Source: DATCZB01 sp035513215 (GTDB lineage: Bacteria; Pseudomonadota; Gammaproteobacteria; Steroidobacterales; Rariloculaceae). From it: a stretch of 64,000 nt of DNA. Positions 41,481 through 50,129 of the stretch are shown here, piece by piece. Numbering within the stretch: the stretch's first letter is position 1; each line of letters starts with the position of its first letter. The translations under genes were made by a program, and so were the position numbers. The stretch lies in NCBI GenBank assembly GCA_035513215.1, contig DATKCK010000099.1:1-64000 (forward strand). Direction: 5' to 3'. Below the pieces are notes generated by a model. That model was not told where the DNA came from, searched no databases, and was given only the letters and a program-made list of their open reading frames with translations.

Positions 41481-42898
41481 GACGATGCCCCGAGACGGCG
41501 CTCGTTGTCGCGACGCGGCTTCAGCCACATCTGCTCGATCCACAGCGGCATGAAGATCGGAATGTCATAGATACGCGAGAGCACGTCGCCGGCCTTCGTG
41601 AAGAGTCCGGCGACGAGGCGCAGCACGAGCTGCAACAGCTTGAGCGTGCCGATGCCGAGCATGCCGAGCACGGTTCGCGACGAATGCACGAAAGCCTCGA
41701 GCGGCAGCGCGACGAAGACGAGCGCGAACGGCAGCGTGAAGCCCATGCCCATCTGCGCCGCCGTCGTTATCCACGCGTAGTCGCTCGTGATCACGGCCTC
41801 GCCGCCGCGCAGGATCGCCGTCGTCGCGAGCTCGTCCTGCATCAGGATCTCGCGCATGTAGGCGAGCCCGGCCTCGACCGAGGCGAGCAGGAACAGGATC
41901 GTGAGCGTCGTCCAGATCATGCGCACGCGCATCTTGTCGGGCAGGGCGCCGATGACGGGAAAGAGCCGCGTGATCCTGAGCGACTCCATCAGGAACAGGC
42001 CCATCGAGATCTCGACCATGATGATGACGAGCGCGGCGATGTCGGCCGTGCGAAAGCCGCCGATGAAGTTCGTGCCGCCGACCATCTCGGCCATCGGCCG
42101 GGCAATCAGCGAGAAGTTGATCGCCGCGCCGCCGACGGCGATCGCCAGCACCAGCCCCGAGATGAAGAACTGGACCACCGAGGACGAGGACAGCACGGAT
42201 ACGGCTCGGTCCGTGCCGCGCGAGATTTCCTCGTACTCGGTCATGTGCCGGTCGATCGACCGCGAGCGGTGCAGCAGGCTCTCGATTCTCTTGTTGACGC
42301 TGCCGAGCGTCTGCTGGATCCGGCGCCAGTGCGGCATCATTCGGCGCAGCAGCTCGTGCCGCTCGCGGCTCAAGTCGCGGTATTCCTTCATCGCGCCCTC
42401 ATGCGCCTTGACCAGCGACTTGTGAATGTCGGCGAGGATGTCGCCGACCATCGCGTCCTTGCCGCCCGGTATCTTGGCGACGGCATCGACGGCCTTGACC
42501 CAGCCGGGCGGATCGGGCGGCACGTCGACGGCGCGTTGATGATCCTCCTCGATCCGCGAGATCGCATCGCTCAGGGAGCGCTGCAGGGCCGGGTAGCCCG
42601 CGAGATCGCGATGCACGCTGTCGCCGACGCGGTCGAACTCTCGCTCGATGATCCGCTCCTTGGCTTCCTGCCCGGCCGCGAGCAGCACCTCGCGATTGCG
42701 CTGGCCGAGCTTCTGCTCGGCGCTGGCCGCCGCCTGGGCCGCGAGGCTGAAGGCATCATGCAGCGCGTCGCAAAGCGTGCCGATCACCTTGTGCGCCGAG
42801 GCGCGCGCGAGATAGAGCACGGCCACGGCCACGACCAGCCAAAGCAGCAAGGAAATGAACGGCACGGGCGTGATCCCGAGCAAGTCTCCCCAAGACAT
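41477..42898 (-). CDS. Polytopic membrane protein with long coiled-coil region, c-di-GMP riboswitch controlled
   Basis: A 473-residue protein I do not recognise. It has one N-terminal membrane helix (about 14-34), a long helical and probably coiled region (about 40-245, with AAQAAASAEQKLGQRNREVL and HKSLVKAHEGAMKEYRDLS), then about four membrane helices (roughly 255-280, 295-320, 335-355 and 380-415). The ATG at 42898 follows a GGGAGGT ribosome site. An upstream in-frame start lies inside the expression platform and was rejected. It heads an operon with the VWA-like lipoprotein and perhaps the EF-hand protein, under the riboswitch at 42976-43065. Confidence 0.75.
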   Translation of the reverse strand: MSWGDLLGITPVPFISLLLWLVVAVAVLYLARASAHKVIGTLCDALHDAFSLAAQAAASAEQKLGQRNREVLLAAGQEAKERIIEREFDRVGDSVHRDLAGYPALQRSLSDAISRIEEDHQRAVDVPPDPPGWVKAVDAVAKIPGGKDAMVGDILADIHKSLVKAHEGAMKEYRDLSRERHELLRRMMPHWRRIQQTLGSVNKRIESLLHRSRSIDRHMTEYEEISRGTDRAVSVLSSSSVVQFFISGLVLAIAVGGAAINFSLIARPMAEMVGGTNFIGGFRTADIAALVIIMVEISMGLFLMESLRITRLFPVIGALPDKMRVRMIWTTLTILFLLASVEAGLAYMREILMQDELATTAILRGGEAVITSDYAWITTAAQMGMGFTLPFALVFVALPLEAFVHSSRTVLGMLGIGTLKLLQLVLRLVAGLFTKAGDVLSRIYDIPIFMPLWIEQMWLKPRRDNERRLGASS

Positions 42899-42904
42899 AG
42901 CGAT

Positions 42905-42958
42905 ACCTCCCGTTGTCTCGCTACGGCATCGTTTCGCCATGGGTCGAAGGAGGTGGGG
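42905..42958 (-). promoter_or_regulatory. Expression platform: anti-SD paired to the ribosome site
   Basis: On the minus strand ACCUCC (42954-42949) is complementary to the ribosome site GGAGGU (42910-42905) of the membrane protein gene, with one further U-G pair, closing a loop of about 38 bases. This would hide the ribosome site unless the upstream aptamer prevents the pairing. Confidence 0.6.
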
Positions 42959-42975
42959 CTTTCGACAGCGCTGCT

Positions 42976-43065
42976 GCGTGCCGGCAACCCCGCTGTCGTA
43001 GGTTTCCCCTTAGACCGGTGGCTTTGCGACCCCTTCTTTCGAAGGGTGTGCCTTTGCATTTCGAA
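42976..43065 (-). ncRNA. c-di-GMP-I (GEMM) riboswitch aptamer
   Basis: Read on the minus strand, the conserved GEMM blocks appear in order: AAAGGCACACCC, a GAAA tetraloop (TTCGAAAG), GGGGTCGCAAAGCC, ACCGGTCTAA, CCTACGACAGCGGGG and TTGCCGG. CGCAAAGCC and the later CCTACG...GCGGGGTTGCCGG are the signature of the c-di-GMP-I class. The second stem (P3) is short. It lies about 80 bases before the membrane protein gene at 42898, with an anti-SD between, so translational control by c-di-GMP is expected. Confidence 0.88.
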
Positions 43066-43240
43066 GCGAGAAGGATCGTGCTGACTCGCGGCCCTGTCAA
43101 TCTAAAGTGCGTGATATCAATCGAGCTTATGTCACAGGGTGAGTCGTCACGTCATCGCGATGGCAGGCGACCGGTATTGGCAGGGCCTGCGATTCGGTTT
43201 TTCGATTACCATAATCGCATCGAACAGGGGGGTGACTCGT

Positions 43241-44323
43241 ATGAAACGGCTGCCAATTGCCGCAATCTCTATCATCGGCATGCTGATGGTATCCGGGCCT
43301 TCCAGGGCTCATCACTCGATCACGGCCAATTTCGACCAGAGCCGCGCGGTCGAGATCCGTGGCCGGGTCGTCGATTTCAACTACGTGAGCCCGCATGCCT
43401 CGATGGTCATCGACGGCATCGCTTACGAGAACGGCGAAGCGCTCTCCAACACCGTGCAGCGCTGGGAGATCGAGTCGAGCGCGGTCAAGGGGCTCGCGGG
43501 ACGCGGCATCATGGCCGATACCTTTCAGCCGGGCGACGAGATCATCGTGCGCGGATCGCCGCATCGCCGCGGTCTCAATCGCATGAACTCGAGCGACTTT
43601 CTCGAGGCCGACGGCAGCTCGCTGGATCTCAGGACAGCCTCACGCGGTGGTCCGGTTGTCGTGCCCGACGCCGAGGGCGCGCGCCGCGTCGAAGGCCGCT
43701 GGACGCCGCCGTTTCAGCCGGCAGGGGACAGGTCGGCGCTGCCGCTGAACGAAGCCGGCCTCGAGGCGTGGAGCAACTACGTTCAGAACGACTCCCCGGC
43801 AAACACGTGTGAGCCGATGAGTTTCCCAGTCGTCATGAACGCGCCGAGCTACTTCGTCGACATCCGTTTCGGCGAGGGGCAGGCCGTCATACGCAACGAG
43901 GCCTACGACATCGAGCGCACCGTGCCGCTCGGGGATACCTACGCGCCGGCCGATCCCGAGGGCCAATGGGGCAACGTGCGCGGTCGCATCGATGGCGACC
44001 ACCTCGTGGTCGAGAGCAGGGACTATCCGCCCTCGCGGTGGGGCCTCGGCGCCGCGACGCAGATCAACGGCGGCGGGGCGGATGTGCCGTCGAGCGAGCG
44101 CAAGACGCTGATCGAGCGCTTCTCGACCAGCGAGTACGGTCTCGAGCTCCACTACGACTACGTTCTTTTCGATCCGGCATACATGAGCGGCGAGCACGAG
44201 GCGCACGTCACCCTGAGGCGCGTCGCCGACGACGCGCCGTGGTCCGACTACAACTGCAACGTCGCCTCGGCGCGACAGTTCTCGCGCGCGCCGGGCGAGA
44301 GCGTCCTTTCGCCGGAGGATTAG
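43241..44323 (+). CDS. DUF6152-domain exported protein
   Basis: A 360-residue protein with a signal peptide (MKRLPIAAISIIGMLMVSGPSRAHH) and the DUF6152 start AHHSITANFDQSRAVEIRGRVVDFNYVSPHA, a small beta-barrel domain to about residue 120. The remaining 240 residues (EGRWTPPFQPAGDRSALPLNEAG onward) form a second region often fused to it. No enzyme motif is recognised. The ATG at 43241 marks the signal peptide; upstream sequence in the same frame was rejected. The 3' end overlaps the next gene by 4 bases, tail to tail. Confidence 0.8.
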   Translation: MKRLPIAAISIIGMLMVSGPSRAHHSITANFDQSRAVEIRGRVVDFNYVSPHASMVIDGIAYENGEALSNTVQRWEIESSAVKGLAGRGIMADTFQPGDEIIVRGSPHRRGLNRMNSSDFLEADGSSLDLRTASRGGPVVVPDAEGARRVEGRWTPPFQPAGDRSALPLNEAGLEAWSNYVQNDSPANTCEPMSFPVVMNAPSYFVDIRFGEGQAVIRNEAYDIERTVPLGDTYAPADPEGQWGNVRGRIDGDHLVVESRDYPPSRWGLGAATQINGGGADVPSSERKTLIERFSTSEYGLELHYDYVLFDPAYMSGEHEAHVTLRRVADDAPWSDYNCNVASARQFSRAPGESVLSPED

Positions 44324-44829
44324 TCCTCGGGCTGCACGTTACGCGAGCGAATCAGCCAGCCTTCGTCGGTTCGCACGAGCTCGTCGACGCCGCGGCCGGC
44401 GGCGGCAACGCGCGGCTGCCCGCCTGCGGCGGCGCCGAACACCGTCATCCAGTACGAGTGGTAACGGGCGTGATCGGCATCGATGAACTCGATCGAATGG
44501 TTCGCGATTACGTGATACATGGCCGGGCTTTCGGCCGTGCGCGCTTCCGCGAGCCCCGAGACCATGGCCTTCAGCCCTTCCCGGCCGCGCGTCGCGTTGG
44601 CGCCCGCCCCGAACTGTCCGTCCTCCGTGAACACGGTGGCGTAGGTTTCGGCGTCGAGCGAGTCGAGAGCGCGAACATAACGCCACATCAGCGCCTCGAT
44701 CTCGGCCCGGTCCTGCGCTTCCCTCAGCGCCGTCGCATCGTCTGCCGCAACCGGCGAGCTGAGCCCGATGGCTAGAATCCCTGACACTAATACGCTACAG
44801 ATACTTGATTTCATTTTGTTTGTTCCCAT
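44320..44829 (-). CDS. Exported SnoaL-like / NTF2-fold protein
   Basis: A 169-residue protein with a signal peptide (MKSSICSVLVSGILAIGLSSPVAA from the internal Met at 44814) and a SnoaL-like domain: LREAQDRAEIEALMWRYVRALDSLDAETYATVFTEDGQF is its typical helical start, in two parts, then strands YHVIANHSIEFIDADHARYHSYWMTVFG. The Met at 44829 adds five residues and is a possible start. A binding or isomerase role is likely; the substrate is not known. Confidence 0.78.
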   Translation of the reverse strand: MGTNKMKSSICSVLVSGILAIGLSSPVAADDATALREAQDRAEIEALMWRYVRALDSLDAETYATVFTEDGQFGAGANATRGREGLKAMVSGLAEARTAESPAMYHVIANHSIEFIDADHARYHSYWMTVFGAAAGGQPRVAAAGRGVDELVRTDEGWLIRSRNVQPED

Positions 44830-45008
44830 CTTGCCGATCGGCGATTCCGACCTCGATCGGGTCCAGCTTAGATCAAGCGCCGTCGATCGGAAACTGCCGC
44901 CGCGCGGCGCGTATCGAGCGGCCCGAGCACCGGATGGCACGCCGGCGCGGCTGTTCCGACGCGCGGCCGGCTGGTTATACTGACCCGATAGCAGTCAGGG
45001 GGATTCCG

Positions 45009-45608
45009 ATGCGCAAGAAATCCGGCTTCGCCATAGTCAGCGTTGCTCTCGTCGTGCTCACCGCCTGCGGCGGCGACCCGTCTCCGCCCGTTTCCGGCGA
45101 TGGCCAGCAGTTGCTGTTCGACGGCAGCTCGCTCGACCACTTCACCGTGCTCGGGGACGCGAACTGGCGCATCGAGGAGTCGGCCGCCGTGGCCGACGAG
45201 AGCACTACGCCGAGCTGGCTCGTGACGAATCAGGACTACGACGACTTCGAGCTCGAGCTCGAGTTCTGGGTCAACACCGAGGCCAACAGCGGCGTGTTCC
45301 TGCGCTGTCAGGATCGCGAGGCGATCAGCGACACCTCGTGCTACGAAGTCAACATCTTCGACACCCGGGCCGATCAGACCTATCGCACGGGCGGTATTGT
45401 CAATCTCGTCGAGCCGGACGAGTTCGTGTACACGGGCGGCCAGTGGAATCGCTACGAGATCACGGCGAGCGGCAATCGCCTGCAGGTCACGCTGAATGGC
45501 CGGGACCTCGTCGACGTCGAGGACTCGCAGTTTGCGAGCGGCCCGATCGCCTTGCAGTACGGGTCGGGCGACGTGAGGTTTCGTAACGTCAGGGTTCGCC
45601 CGCTTTAG
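45009..45608 (+). CDS. DUF1080 (3-keto-disaccharide hydrolase-like) lipoprotein
   Basis: A 199-residue predicted lipoprotein (lipobox LTAC, Cys 20) with a concanavalin-like beta sandwich of the DUF1080 type: LLFDGSSLDHFTVLGDANWRIEE, DYDDFELELEFWVNTEANSGVFLR, then YEVNIFD and NRYEITASGNRLQVTLNG. Members of this group bind or cleave sugars. It lies 3 bases before the methyltransferase gene, so they are co-transcribed. Confidence 0.85.
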   Translation: MRKKSGFAIVSVALVVLTACGGDPSPPVSGDGQQLLFDGSSLDHFTVLGDANWRIEESAAVADESTTPSWLVTNQDYDDFELELEFWVNTEANSGVFLRCQDREAISDTSCYEVNIFDTRADQTYRTGGIVNLVEPDEFVYTGGQWNRYEITASGNRLQVTLNGRDLVDVEDSQFASGPIALQYGSGDVRFRNVRVRPL

Positions 45609-45611
45609 ACC

Positions 45612-46208
45612 ATGCCGGACTCGCCACACGTCGTTCGCGGCTCCTACCGGCGGTTCCTGCTGAGCTGGCTGGACAATCCCTTCGGCGTCGGGGCCGTCGC
45701 GCCGAGCGGCCGCCCGCTGGCCCGAATGATGACGCAGGAGCTGGGACCCGGCGATCGCGTCCTCGAGCTTGGCCCCGGAACCGGCACGCTGACGCAGGCG
45801 ATTCTGGCCCGAGGCGTCGCCTGCCAGGAACTGTTCCTGCTCGAGCGCTGCCCCGGCTTCGCCGAACTGCTCGAGCGCAAGTTTCCCGGCGCTACCGTCC
45901 TTTGCGGTGACGCGACGGTCAGGCAGGACGGACTCGTGCCGCACCACGGCACGATCGACTTCATCGTAAGCGGCCTGCCGCTCGTGCTTTTTTCCCGCGA
46001 CCAGAAGTACCGGCTGCTGCGGGAGGCGTTTCGCCTGCTCAAGGCAGGGGGCGCGTTCTTCCAGTTCACCTACGGCGGACGTTGTCCGCTCGACCGGCGT
46101 CATCTCGAGCGGCTCGGTCTCGAGGCCCGCTGTATCGGGTTCATCGCGCTCAACGTGCCGCCGGCTTTCGTCTATCGGATCTCGCGAGCCGAGGCGTCGT
46201 CGCGATGA
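45612..46208 (+). CDS. SAM-dependent methyltransferase, phospholipid N-methyltransferase-like
   Basis: A 198-residue class I methyltransferase. It begins LLSWLDNPFGVGAVAPSGRPLARMM, a lead-in shared with PmtA-type phospholipid N-methyltransferases, then motif I VLELGPGTGTLTQAIL (about residues 51-66) and a later FIVSGLPLVLFSRDQK. Its stop overlaps the next ATG (ATGA). The substrate (phosphatidylethanolamine or other) is inferred only from the pattern. Confidence 0.82.
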   Translation: MPDSPHVVRGSYRRFLLSWLDNPFGVGAVAPSGRPLARMMTQELGPGDRVLELGPGTGTLTQAILARGVACQELFLLERCPGFAELLERKFPGATVLCGDATVRQDGLVPHHGTIDFIVSGLPLVLFSRDQKYRLLREAFRLLKAGGAFFQFTYGGRCPLDRRHLERLGLEARCIGFIALNVPPAFVYRISRAEASSR

Positions 46209-47443
46209 CCGGGCGGCATCCGCAAAGCTTCGTCGTGCTCGCGACAGCCGTCGTTCTTGCCGCCTGCGTCGGCGGCTGCTCCAGCGAGCCCGAGAGCTCG
46301 CTGATCGCGTTTCCGGGCGCGCCGGGCAGCGCACAACCGCGCCTTGCGAGCGATCTCGACGGCTCGGTCTTGCTTAGCTGGCTCGAGCCCGAGGGCAATC
46401 AGCGCGTGCTCAAGTTTGCGCGCGTCGATGCGGGCGGTGTCGCGGCATCGCGCGAGGTCGTCCGCAGCGAGCGCATGTTCGTGAACTGGGCCGACTTTCC
46501 ATCCGTCACGCCGATTACCGATGCCCTCTGGTTCGCCCACTGGCTGCGCCGGCGGCCCGACAGCGGCGCCTACGATGTCGCGACGCGGATTTCGACCGAC
46601 GGCGGCATGAGCTGGTCGGACGCCGAGCAGATGAACGAGGACGAGGCCGAAGCCGAGCATGGCTTCGTCGAGGTCTTCCCATGGGGCGGCAACGTCGCCG
46701 CGTTTTGGCTCGACGGCCGCGAGTTCGCGAACTGGTCCTTCGACGACCCCGACGCGTTGCTCGGGACGAGTCTCAGGCTCGCGCGATACGACGCGACGGG
46801 TGTCGCCGCAGCGCGGGAAATCGTCGACGACATGGTCTGCGACTGCTGCGCTCCCGACGTTGCGTTCACCACGGCCGGGCCGGTCGTTGCCTACCGCGAT
46901 CGCACCGAGAGCGAGATTCGGGACATCGTCGTGCGCCGCTTCGAGGATGGCCGCTGGTCGGAGACGGTCGGTGTCGGCAACGAGGGCTGGTTCATCGAAG
47001 GCTGCCCCGTCAACGGTCCGGCGATCGCGGCGCAGGGCGACGAGGTCGTCGTGGTCTGGTTCACGGCGGCCGACGGCCGCGGCCGTGTGCGGTTCGCACG
47101 CTCGCGCGACGCCGGCGCGACGTTCTCGGCTCCGATCGACGTCGATGCCGATGGCGCCTACGGGCAGCCCGACGTCGTCCTCGACAACGATGGCCGCGCA
47201 GTGCTGAGCTGGTGGCGACGAGGCGCGGAAAACGGCATCGATCTGATGGTCCGTGCCTACGACCGGGACGGCGCCGCGCGAGCAGAGCTCGCGATCGGGC
47301 ACGAGCCGGTTGGGCAGCCGGTCGACGTCCCGCAACTGATCAGGTCGCGCGACGGCTATCTCGCCGCCTGGACCACGTTCGACGACAACGGCGACGGCGT
47401 CGCCAACGACCTCACCGTGCGGCTGGCCGCGCTGGATCTTTAG
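46205..47443 (+). CDS. BNR/sialidase-like repeat lipoprotein
   Basis: A 412-residue exported protein (signal and lipobox ending GGCSS, Cys about 25) built of beta-propeller-like repeats with Asp-box features (STDGGMSWSDAEQ, RSRDAGATFSAPIDVDADG). A cysteine cluster CDCCAPD near residue 215 is unusual for a propeller and may bind metal or form disulfides. It has no clear sialidase catalytic set, so a binding role is as likely as hydrolysis. Coupled by ATGA to the methyltransferase upstream. Confidence 0.72.
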   Translation: MTGRHPQSFVVLATAVVLAACVGGCSSEPESSLIAFPGAPGSAQPRLASDLDGSVLLSWLEPEGNQRVLKFARVDAGGVAASREVVRSERMFVNWADFPSVTPITDALWFAHWLRRRPDSGAYDVATRISTDGGMSWSDAEQMNEDEAEAEHGFVEVFPWGGNVAAFWLDGREFANWSFDDPDALLGTSLRLARYDATGVAAAREIVDDMVCDCCAPDVAFTTAGPVVAYRDRTESEIRDIVVRRFEDGRWSETVGVGNEGWFIEGCPVNGPAIAAQGDEVVVVWFTAADGRGRVRFARSRDAGATFSAPIDVDADGAYGQPDVVLDNDGRAVLSWWRRGAENGIDLMVRAYDRDGAARAELAIGHEPVGQPVDVPQLIRSRDGYLAAWTTFDDNGDGVANDLTVRLAALDL

Positions 47444-47445
47444 CT

Positions 47446-48189
47446 CTGACGGTCGAGCAGCTCGCCATCGTTGCCCTGGCGCTCAGCCTGGGCGGGCTGA
47501 CCAAGGGTCTGATGGGCATGGGACTGCCGCTCGTCAGCATTCCGGTGCTCGCGAGCTTCATCGGCGTCGAGCAGGCCGTGCTGACCATGATTATCCCGTC
47601 GGTCGTGCTGAACTTCTATCCCGCCTACACGCACCGCGCAGGCTCAGGCGAAGTGCCGGAGCTGACACGGCTCCTGATCGGCGCGTTGCCCGGCGCGCTG
47701 GTCGGTGCCGCCGTGCTCGCGCTCGCAAGTCCGCGCTTTCTCGAGACGAGCCTCGCCGTCTGGATCTTCGCCTATCTCGCGATCAGGCTGGCACGGCCGA
47801 ATTTCGGGCTGACCGATCGGTTTCGCCGGCGCTACTCGCCCGCTGTCGGGGCCGTTGCGGGCGCGCTCCAGGCGTCTACGGGTATCTCTGCGCCGATCAT
47901 CGCGCCTTACGTCAACGCGCTGAAGCTCAGACCCGAAGCCTACGTCTACGCCGTCTGCATCTGCTTCGGCACCTTTGCCGCCGCCCACCTCTGCGTCGTG
48001 ACAGTGGCCGGCCTTTTGACCCGCGACATGGTTCTTCAGGGGCTCGCGGCTATCGTGCCTGCCATCATATTCATTCCGGTCGGCGTCAGGGCAAGGCGCC
48101 TGATCAGCCCCCGCGCATTCGATCTCGGCATCCGGCTCATGCTCGCCGTCGTGGGCGCGCGGCTGCTTTACGCGGCGTGGACCGGTTGA
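47446..48189 (+). CDS. TauE/SafE-family membrane permease
   Basis: A 247-residue protein with about seven membrane helices in the TauE/SafE layout, beginning VEQLAIVALALSLGGLTKGLMGMGLPLVSIPVL, in which the GLTKGxxGMGxPL signature is visible. Family members export sulfite, sulfonates or other anions. No ATG, GTG or TTG opens the frame at the right place; a CTG at 47446, three bases after the stop of the upstream gene, begins exactly at the first helix. An ATG at 47512 would cut into that helix. Confidence 0.78.
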   Translation: MTVEQLAIVALALSLGGLTKGLMGMGLPLVSIPVLASFIGVEQAVLTMIIPSVVLNFYPAYTHRAGSGEVPELTRLLIGALPGALVGAAVLALASPRFLETSLAVWIFAYLAIRLARPNFGLTDRFRRRYSPAVGAVAGALQASTGISAPIIAPYVNALKLRPEAYVYAVCICFGTFAAAHLCVVTVAGLLTRDMVLQGLAAIVPAIIFIPVGVRARRLISPRAFDLGIRLMLAVVGARLLYAAWTG

Positions 48190-48247
48190 TTGACATGCCT
48201 CGAACCACAAAGTACGCTGAGCGGCGTTGGAGGGATAGCAGTCGACG

Positions 48248-48592
48248 ATGGCGCAAACCAATCCACCTTTCATGAGCGGCGTGCCGGAGCTTCTGGTGCT
48301 CCGCCTGCTGGCACGGCAGGAGATGTACGGTTACGAGATCGTGCGCGCCGTCAGGCTCGTTACCGGCGAGGCGATCACCCTCGGCGAAGGGGTCATCTAC
48401 CCCGTACTGCACGGGCTCGAGAGGAGCGGGGCGGTCAGGGCCAAGCGCAAGGCTGTCAACGGCAGAACGCGCGTTTACTACAGCCTGACGACGAAAGGAC
48501 GGTTGCGTTTCGACCGCTTGACGAACGAATGGGATCGCATCAGCGGCGGCATCCATTCCGCCTTGGGTGACCGGGAGCATGCAAACGCTTAG
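48248..48592 (+). CDS. PadR-family transcriptional regulator
   Basis: A 114-residue winged-helix regulator with the PadR start LLVLRLLARQEMYGYEIVRAVRL, then GEGVIYPVLHGLERSGAVRAKRKAVNGRTRVYYSLTTKGR. The ligand or stress it senses is unknown. Its stop overlaps the next gene by 14 bases; PadR genes are often paired with membrane proteins of this kind, which are likely regulated together. Confidence 0.9.
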   Translation: MAQTNPPFMSGVPELLVLRLLARQEMYGYEIVRAVRLVTGEAITLGEGVIYPVLHGLERSGAVRAKRKAVNGRTRVYYSLTTKGRLRFDRLTNEWDRISGGIHSALGDREHANA

Positions 48593-49013
48593 CTTCGAGA
48601 AGCTTGCACGAGAGCTCGAAGCGGTGGGAGCCGCGCCGTCGGTCATTGCGCGAATCACTCAGGAACTAAAGGATCACTGCGCCGATGCCGAGCTGGCCGC
48701 GCTCGAGCGCGGCCTGAGCCCGGACCAAGCGCGGCGGCAGGCGCGCGAAGACCTCGGCTCGTCCGCTGCGATCGTCCAGGCCGTGGCCTCGCATCCACAG
48801 CTGCTCGACTGGCGGCACCGTTGGCCGCAATCGGCGCGATGCGTGGATTCACTGGCCTGGTATCTCGCGCTGCCGGCCGCGCCGTTCGTCTATTGTACCT
48901 CGCATCCGGCGTTCGTCGTGCGCTGGGGCTTGTCTTCGAGCCTCGCTGTCTGCATCACGGGCTCGATCCTGTTCGCGATGCAGTGGCTCATTTTGGTCAG
49001 CGGCAGCTTGTAA
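48579..49013 (+). CDS. Membrane protein with N-terminal permease-prefix-like domain
   Basis: A 144-residue protein. The first 75 residues form a helical domain (VIARITQELKDHCADAELAA, SPDQARRQAREDLGSSAAIV) of the type found before permeases and in PadR partners, followed by two membrane helices (about 88-108 and 115-140). The ATG at 48579 lies within the PadR gene; a GTG at 48567 is an alternative. It ends 3 bases from the stop of the convergent LhgO-like gene. Confidence 0.72.
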   Translation: MQTLSFEKLARELEAVGAAPSVIARITQELKDHCADAELAALERGLSPDQARRQAREDLGSSAAIVQAVASHPQLLDWRHRWPQSARCVDSLAWYLALPAAPFVYCTSHPAFVVRWGLSSSLAVCITGSILFAMQWLILVSGSL

Positions 49014-49016
49014 TCC

Positions 49017-50129
49017 TCAGGCTGCGCGGATTCTCCGCTCGATCTCCTCGGCGATCGCCAGCGCCGCCGTCAGCCCCGGCGATTCGATGCCGAAGAGATG
49101 GACGAGCTGGCGCGATGAGCCGGAAGCTGCGACGTCGATTCGGAAATCGGCCGGCGGCTCGCCGGGGCCCGAGAGCTTGGGCCTGACGCCGGCATAGCCC
49201 GGGACGAGATCCTCGGCACGAATCGGCGGCCAGTAGGTTCGTATCGATTCGGCGAAGGCGGCGCCGCGCTTCGCATCGACCGAGTAGTCGATCGTGTCGA
49301 TCCATTCGACATCCGGGCCGAATCTGAGCTTGCCGGCGAGATCGAGCGTCGCGTGAATGCCGAGCCCGCCGTCCACGGGCAGTGGATAGACGAGCGTGCG
49401 AAACGGTGCCGCGCCGGCGTAAATGAAGTAGTTGCCCTTCGCGAGAAATCCCTTCGGCACCTCACTGAAGTCGGGCCCCGTGCATCGCGCGGCGAGATCG
49501 AGCGCGCCCAGTCCCGCCGAGTTGACGACCGTTCGTGCTTCAAGCCGGCTTTCCTCGCCGTCCGATTCGATCGCGAGATCGACGGCATCGTCCGTGACAT
49601 GAATCGCGCGAACCGCGGTTTGCGTCGCGACGATTCCGTCGGCGGCTTCGATGTCGCCCTGAAGGGCCAGCATCAGTGCGTGACCGTCGATGATGCCGGT
49701 GGACGGCGAGACGAGCGCCGCGACGCCCTCGACCGCAGGCTCCCGGCGGCGCAATTCCCCGGCGCCGATGCGCTCGATGTCGTCGACGCCGCTGGTAGCT
49801 GCCTGCGCGGCCAGCGCTTCGAGCCGGCCCGACTGGGACGCATCGGTCGCGACGATCAGCTTGCCGCAGCGGCGATACGGCACCTGCCTGGCTTCGCAGT
49901 AGTCGTAAAGCATGAGTTTGCCCCTGACGCAGAGCCGCGCCTTGAGGCTGCCCGTCGGATAGTAGAGGCCGGCGTGAATGACCTCGGAGTTGCGCGAGGA
50001 CGTCTCCTCGCCGATGCCGGCATTACGATCGAGCACGACGACCTCGCGGCCGGACTCGGCGAGCGCGCGGCCGACGGCAAGGCCGACGACACCCGCGCCG
50101 ATGACGACACAATCGACCTGCTCGCTCAT
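49017..50129 (-). CDS. FAD-dependent oxidoreductase, L-2-hydroxyglutarate oxidase-like
   Basis: A 370-residue DAO-family flavoprotein. The FAD site CVVIGAGVVGLAVGRALAESG is at residues 7-27, and ETSSRNSEVIHAGLYYP near 42-58 is the marker of LhgO-like enzymes, which oxidise L-2-hydroxyglutarate to 2-oxoglutarate and pass electrons to quinones. Later motifs (SPSTGIIDGHAL, NSAGLGALDLA) fit. Length is somewhat shorter than the usual 400-420. The exact substrate is inferred by family. Confidence 0.85.
   Translation of the reverse strand: MSEQVDCVVIGAGVVGLAVGRALAESGREVVVLDRNAGIGEETSSRNSEVIHAGLYYPTGSLKARLCVRGKLMLYDYCEARQVPYRRCGKLIVATDASQSGRLEALAAQAATSGVDDIERIGAGELRRREPAVEGVAALVSPSTGIIDGHALMLALQGDIEAADGIVATQTAVRAIHVTDDAVDLAIESDGEESRLEARTVVNSAGLGALDLAARCTGPDFSEVPKGFLAKGNYFIYAGAAPFRTLVYPLPVDGGLGIHATLDLAGKLRFGPDVEWIDTIDYSVDAKRGAAFAESIRTYWPPIRAEDLVPGYAGVRPKLSGPGEPPADFRIDVAASGSSRQLVHLFGIESPGLTAALAIAEEIERRIRAA

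Noticed and set aside
41684..43084. 466-codon open frame on the plus strand
   Set aside because: Antisense to the membrane protein gene and the riboswitch; Arg/His/Asp-rich low-quality protein with no domain.
44868..46334. 488-codon frame on the minus strand
   Set aside because: Covers the DUF1080 and methyltransferase genes in antisense; no support.
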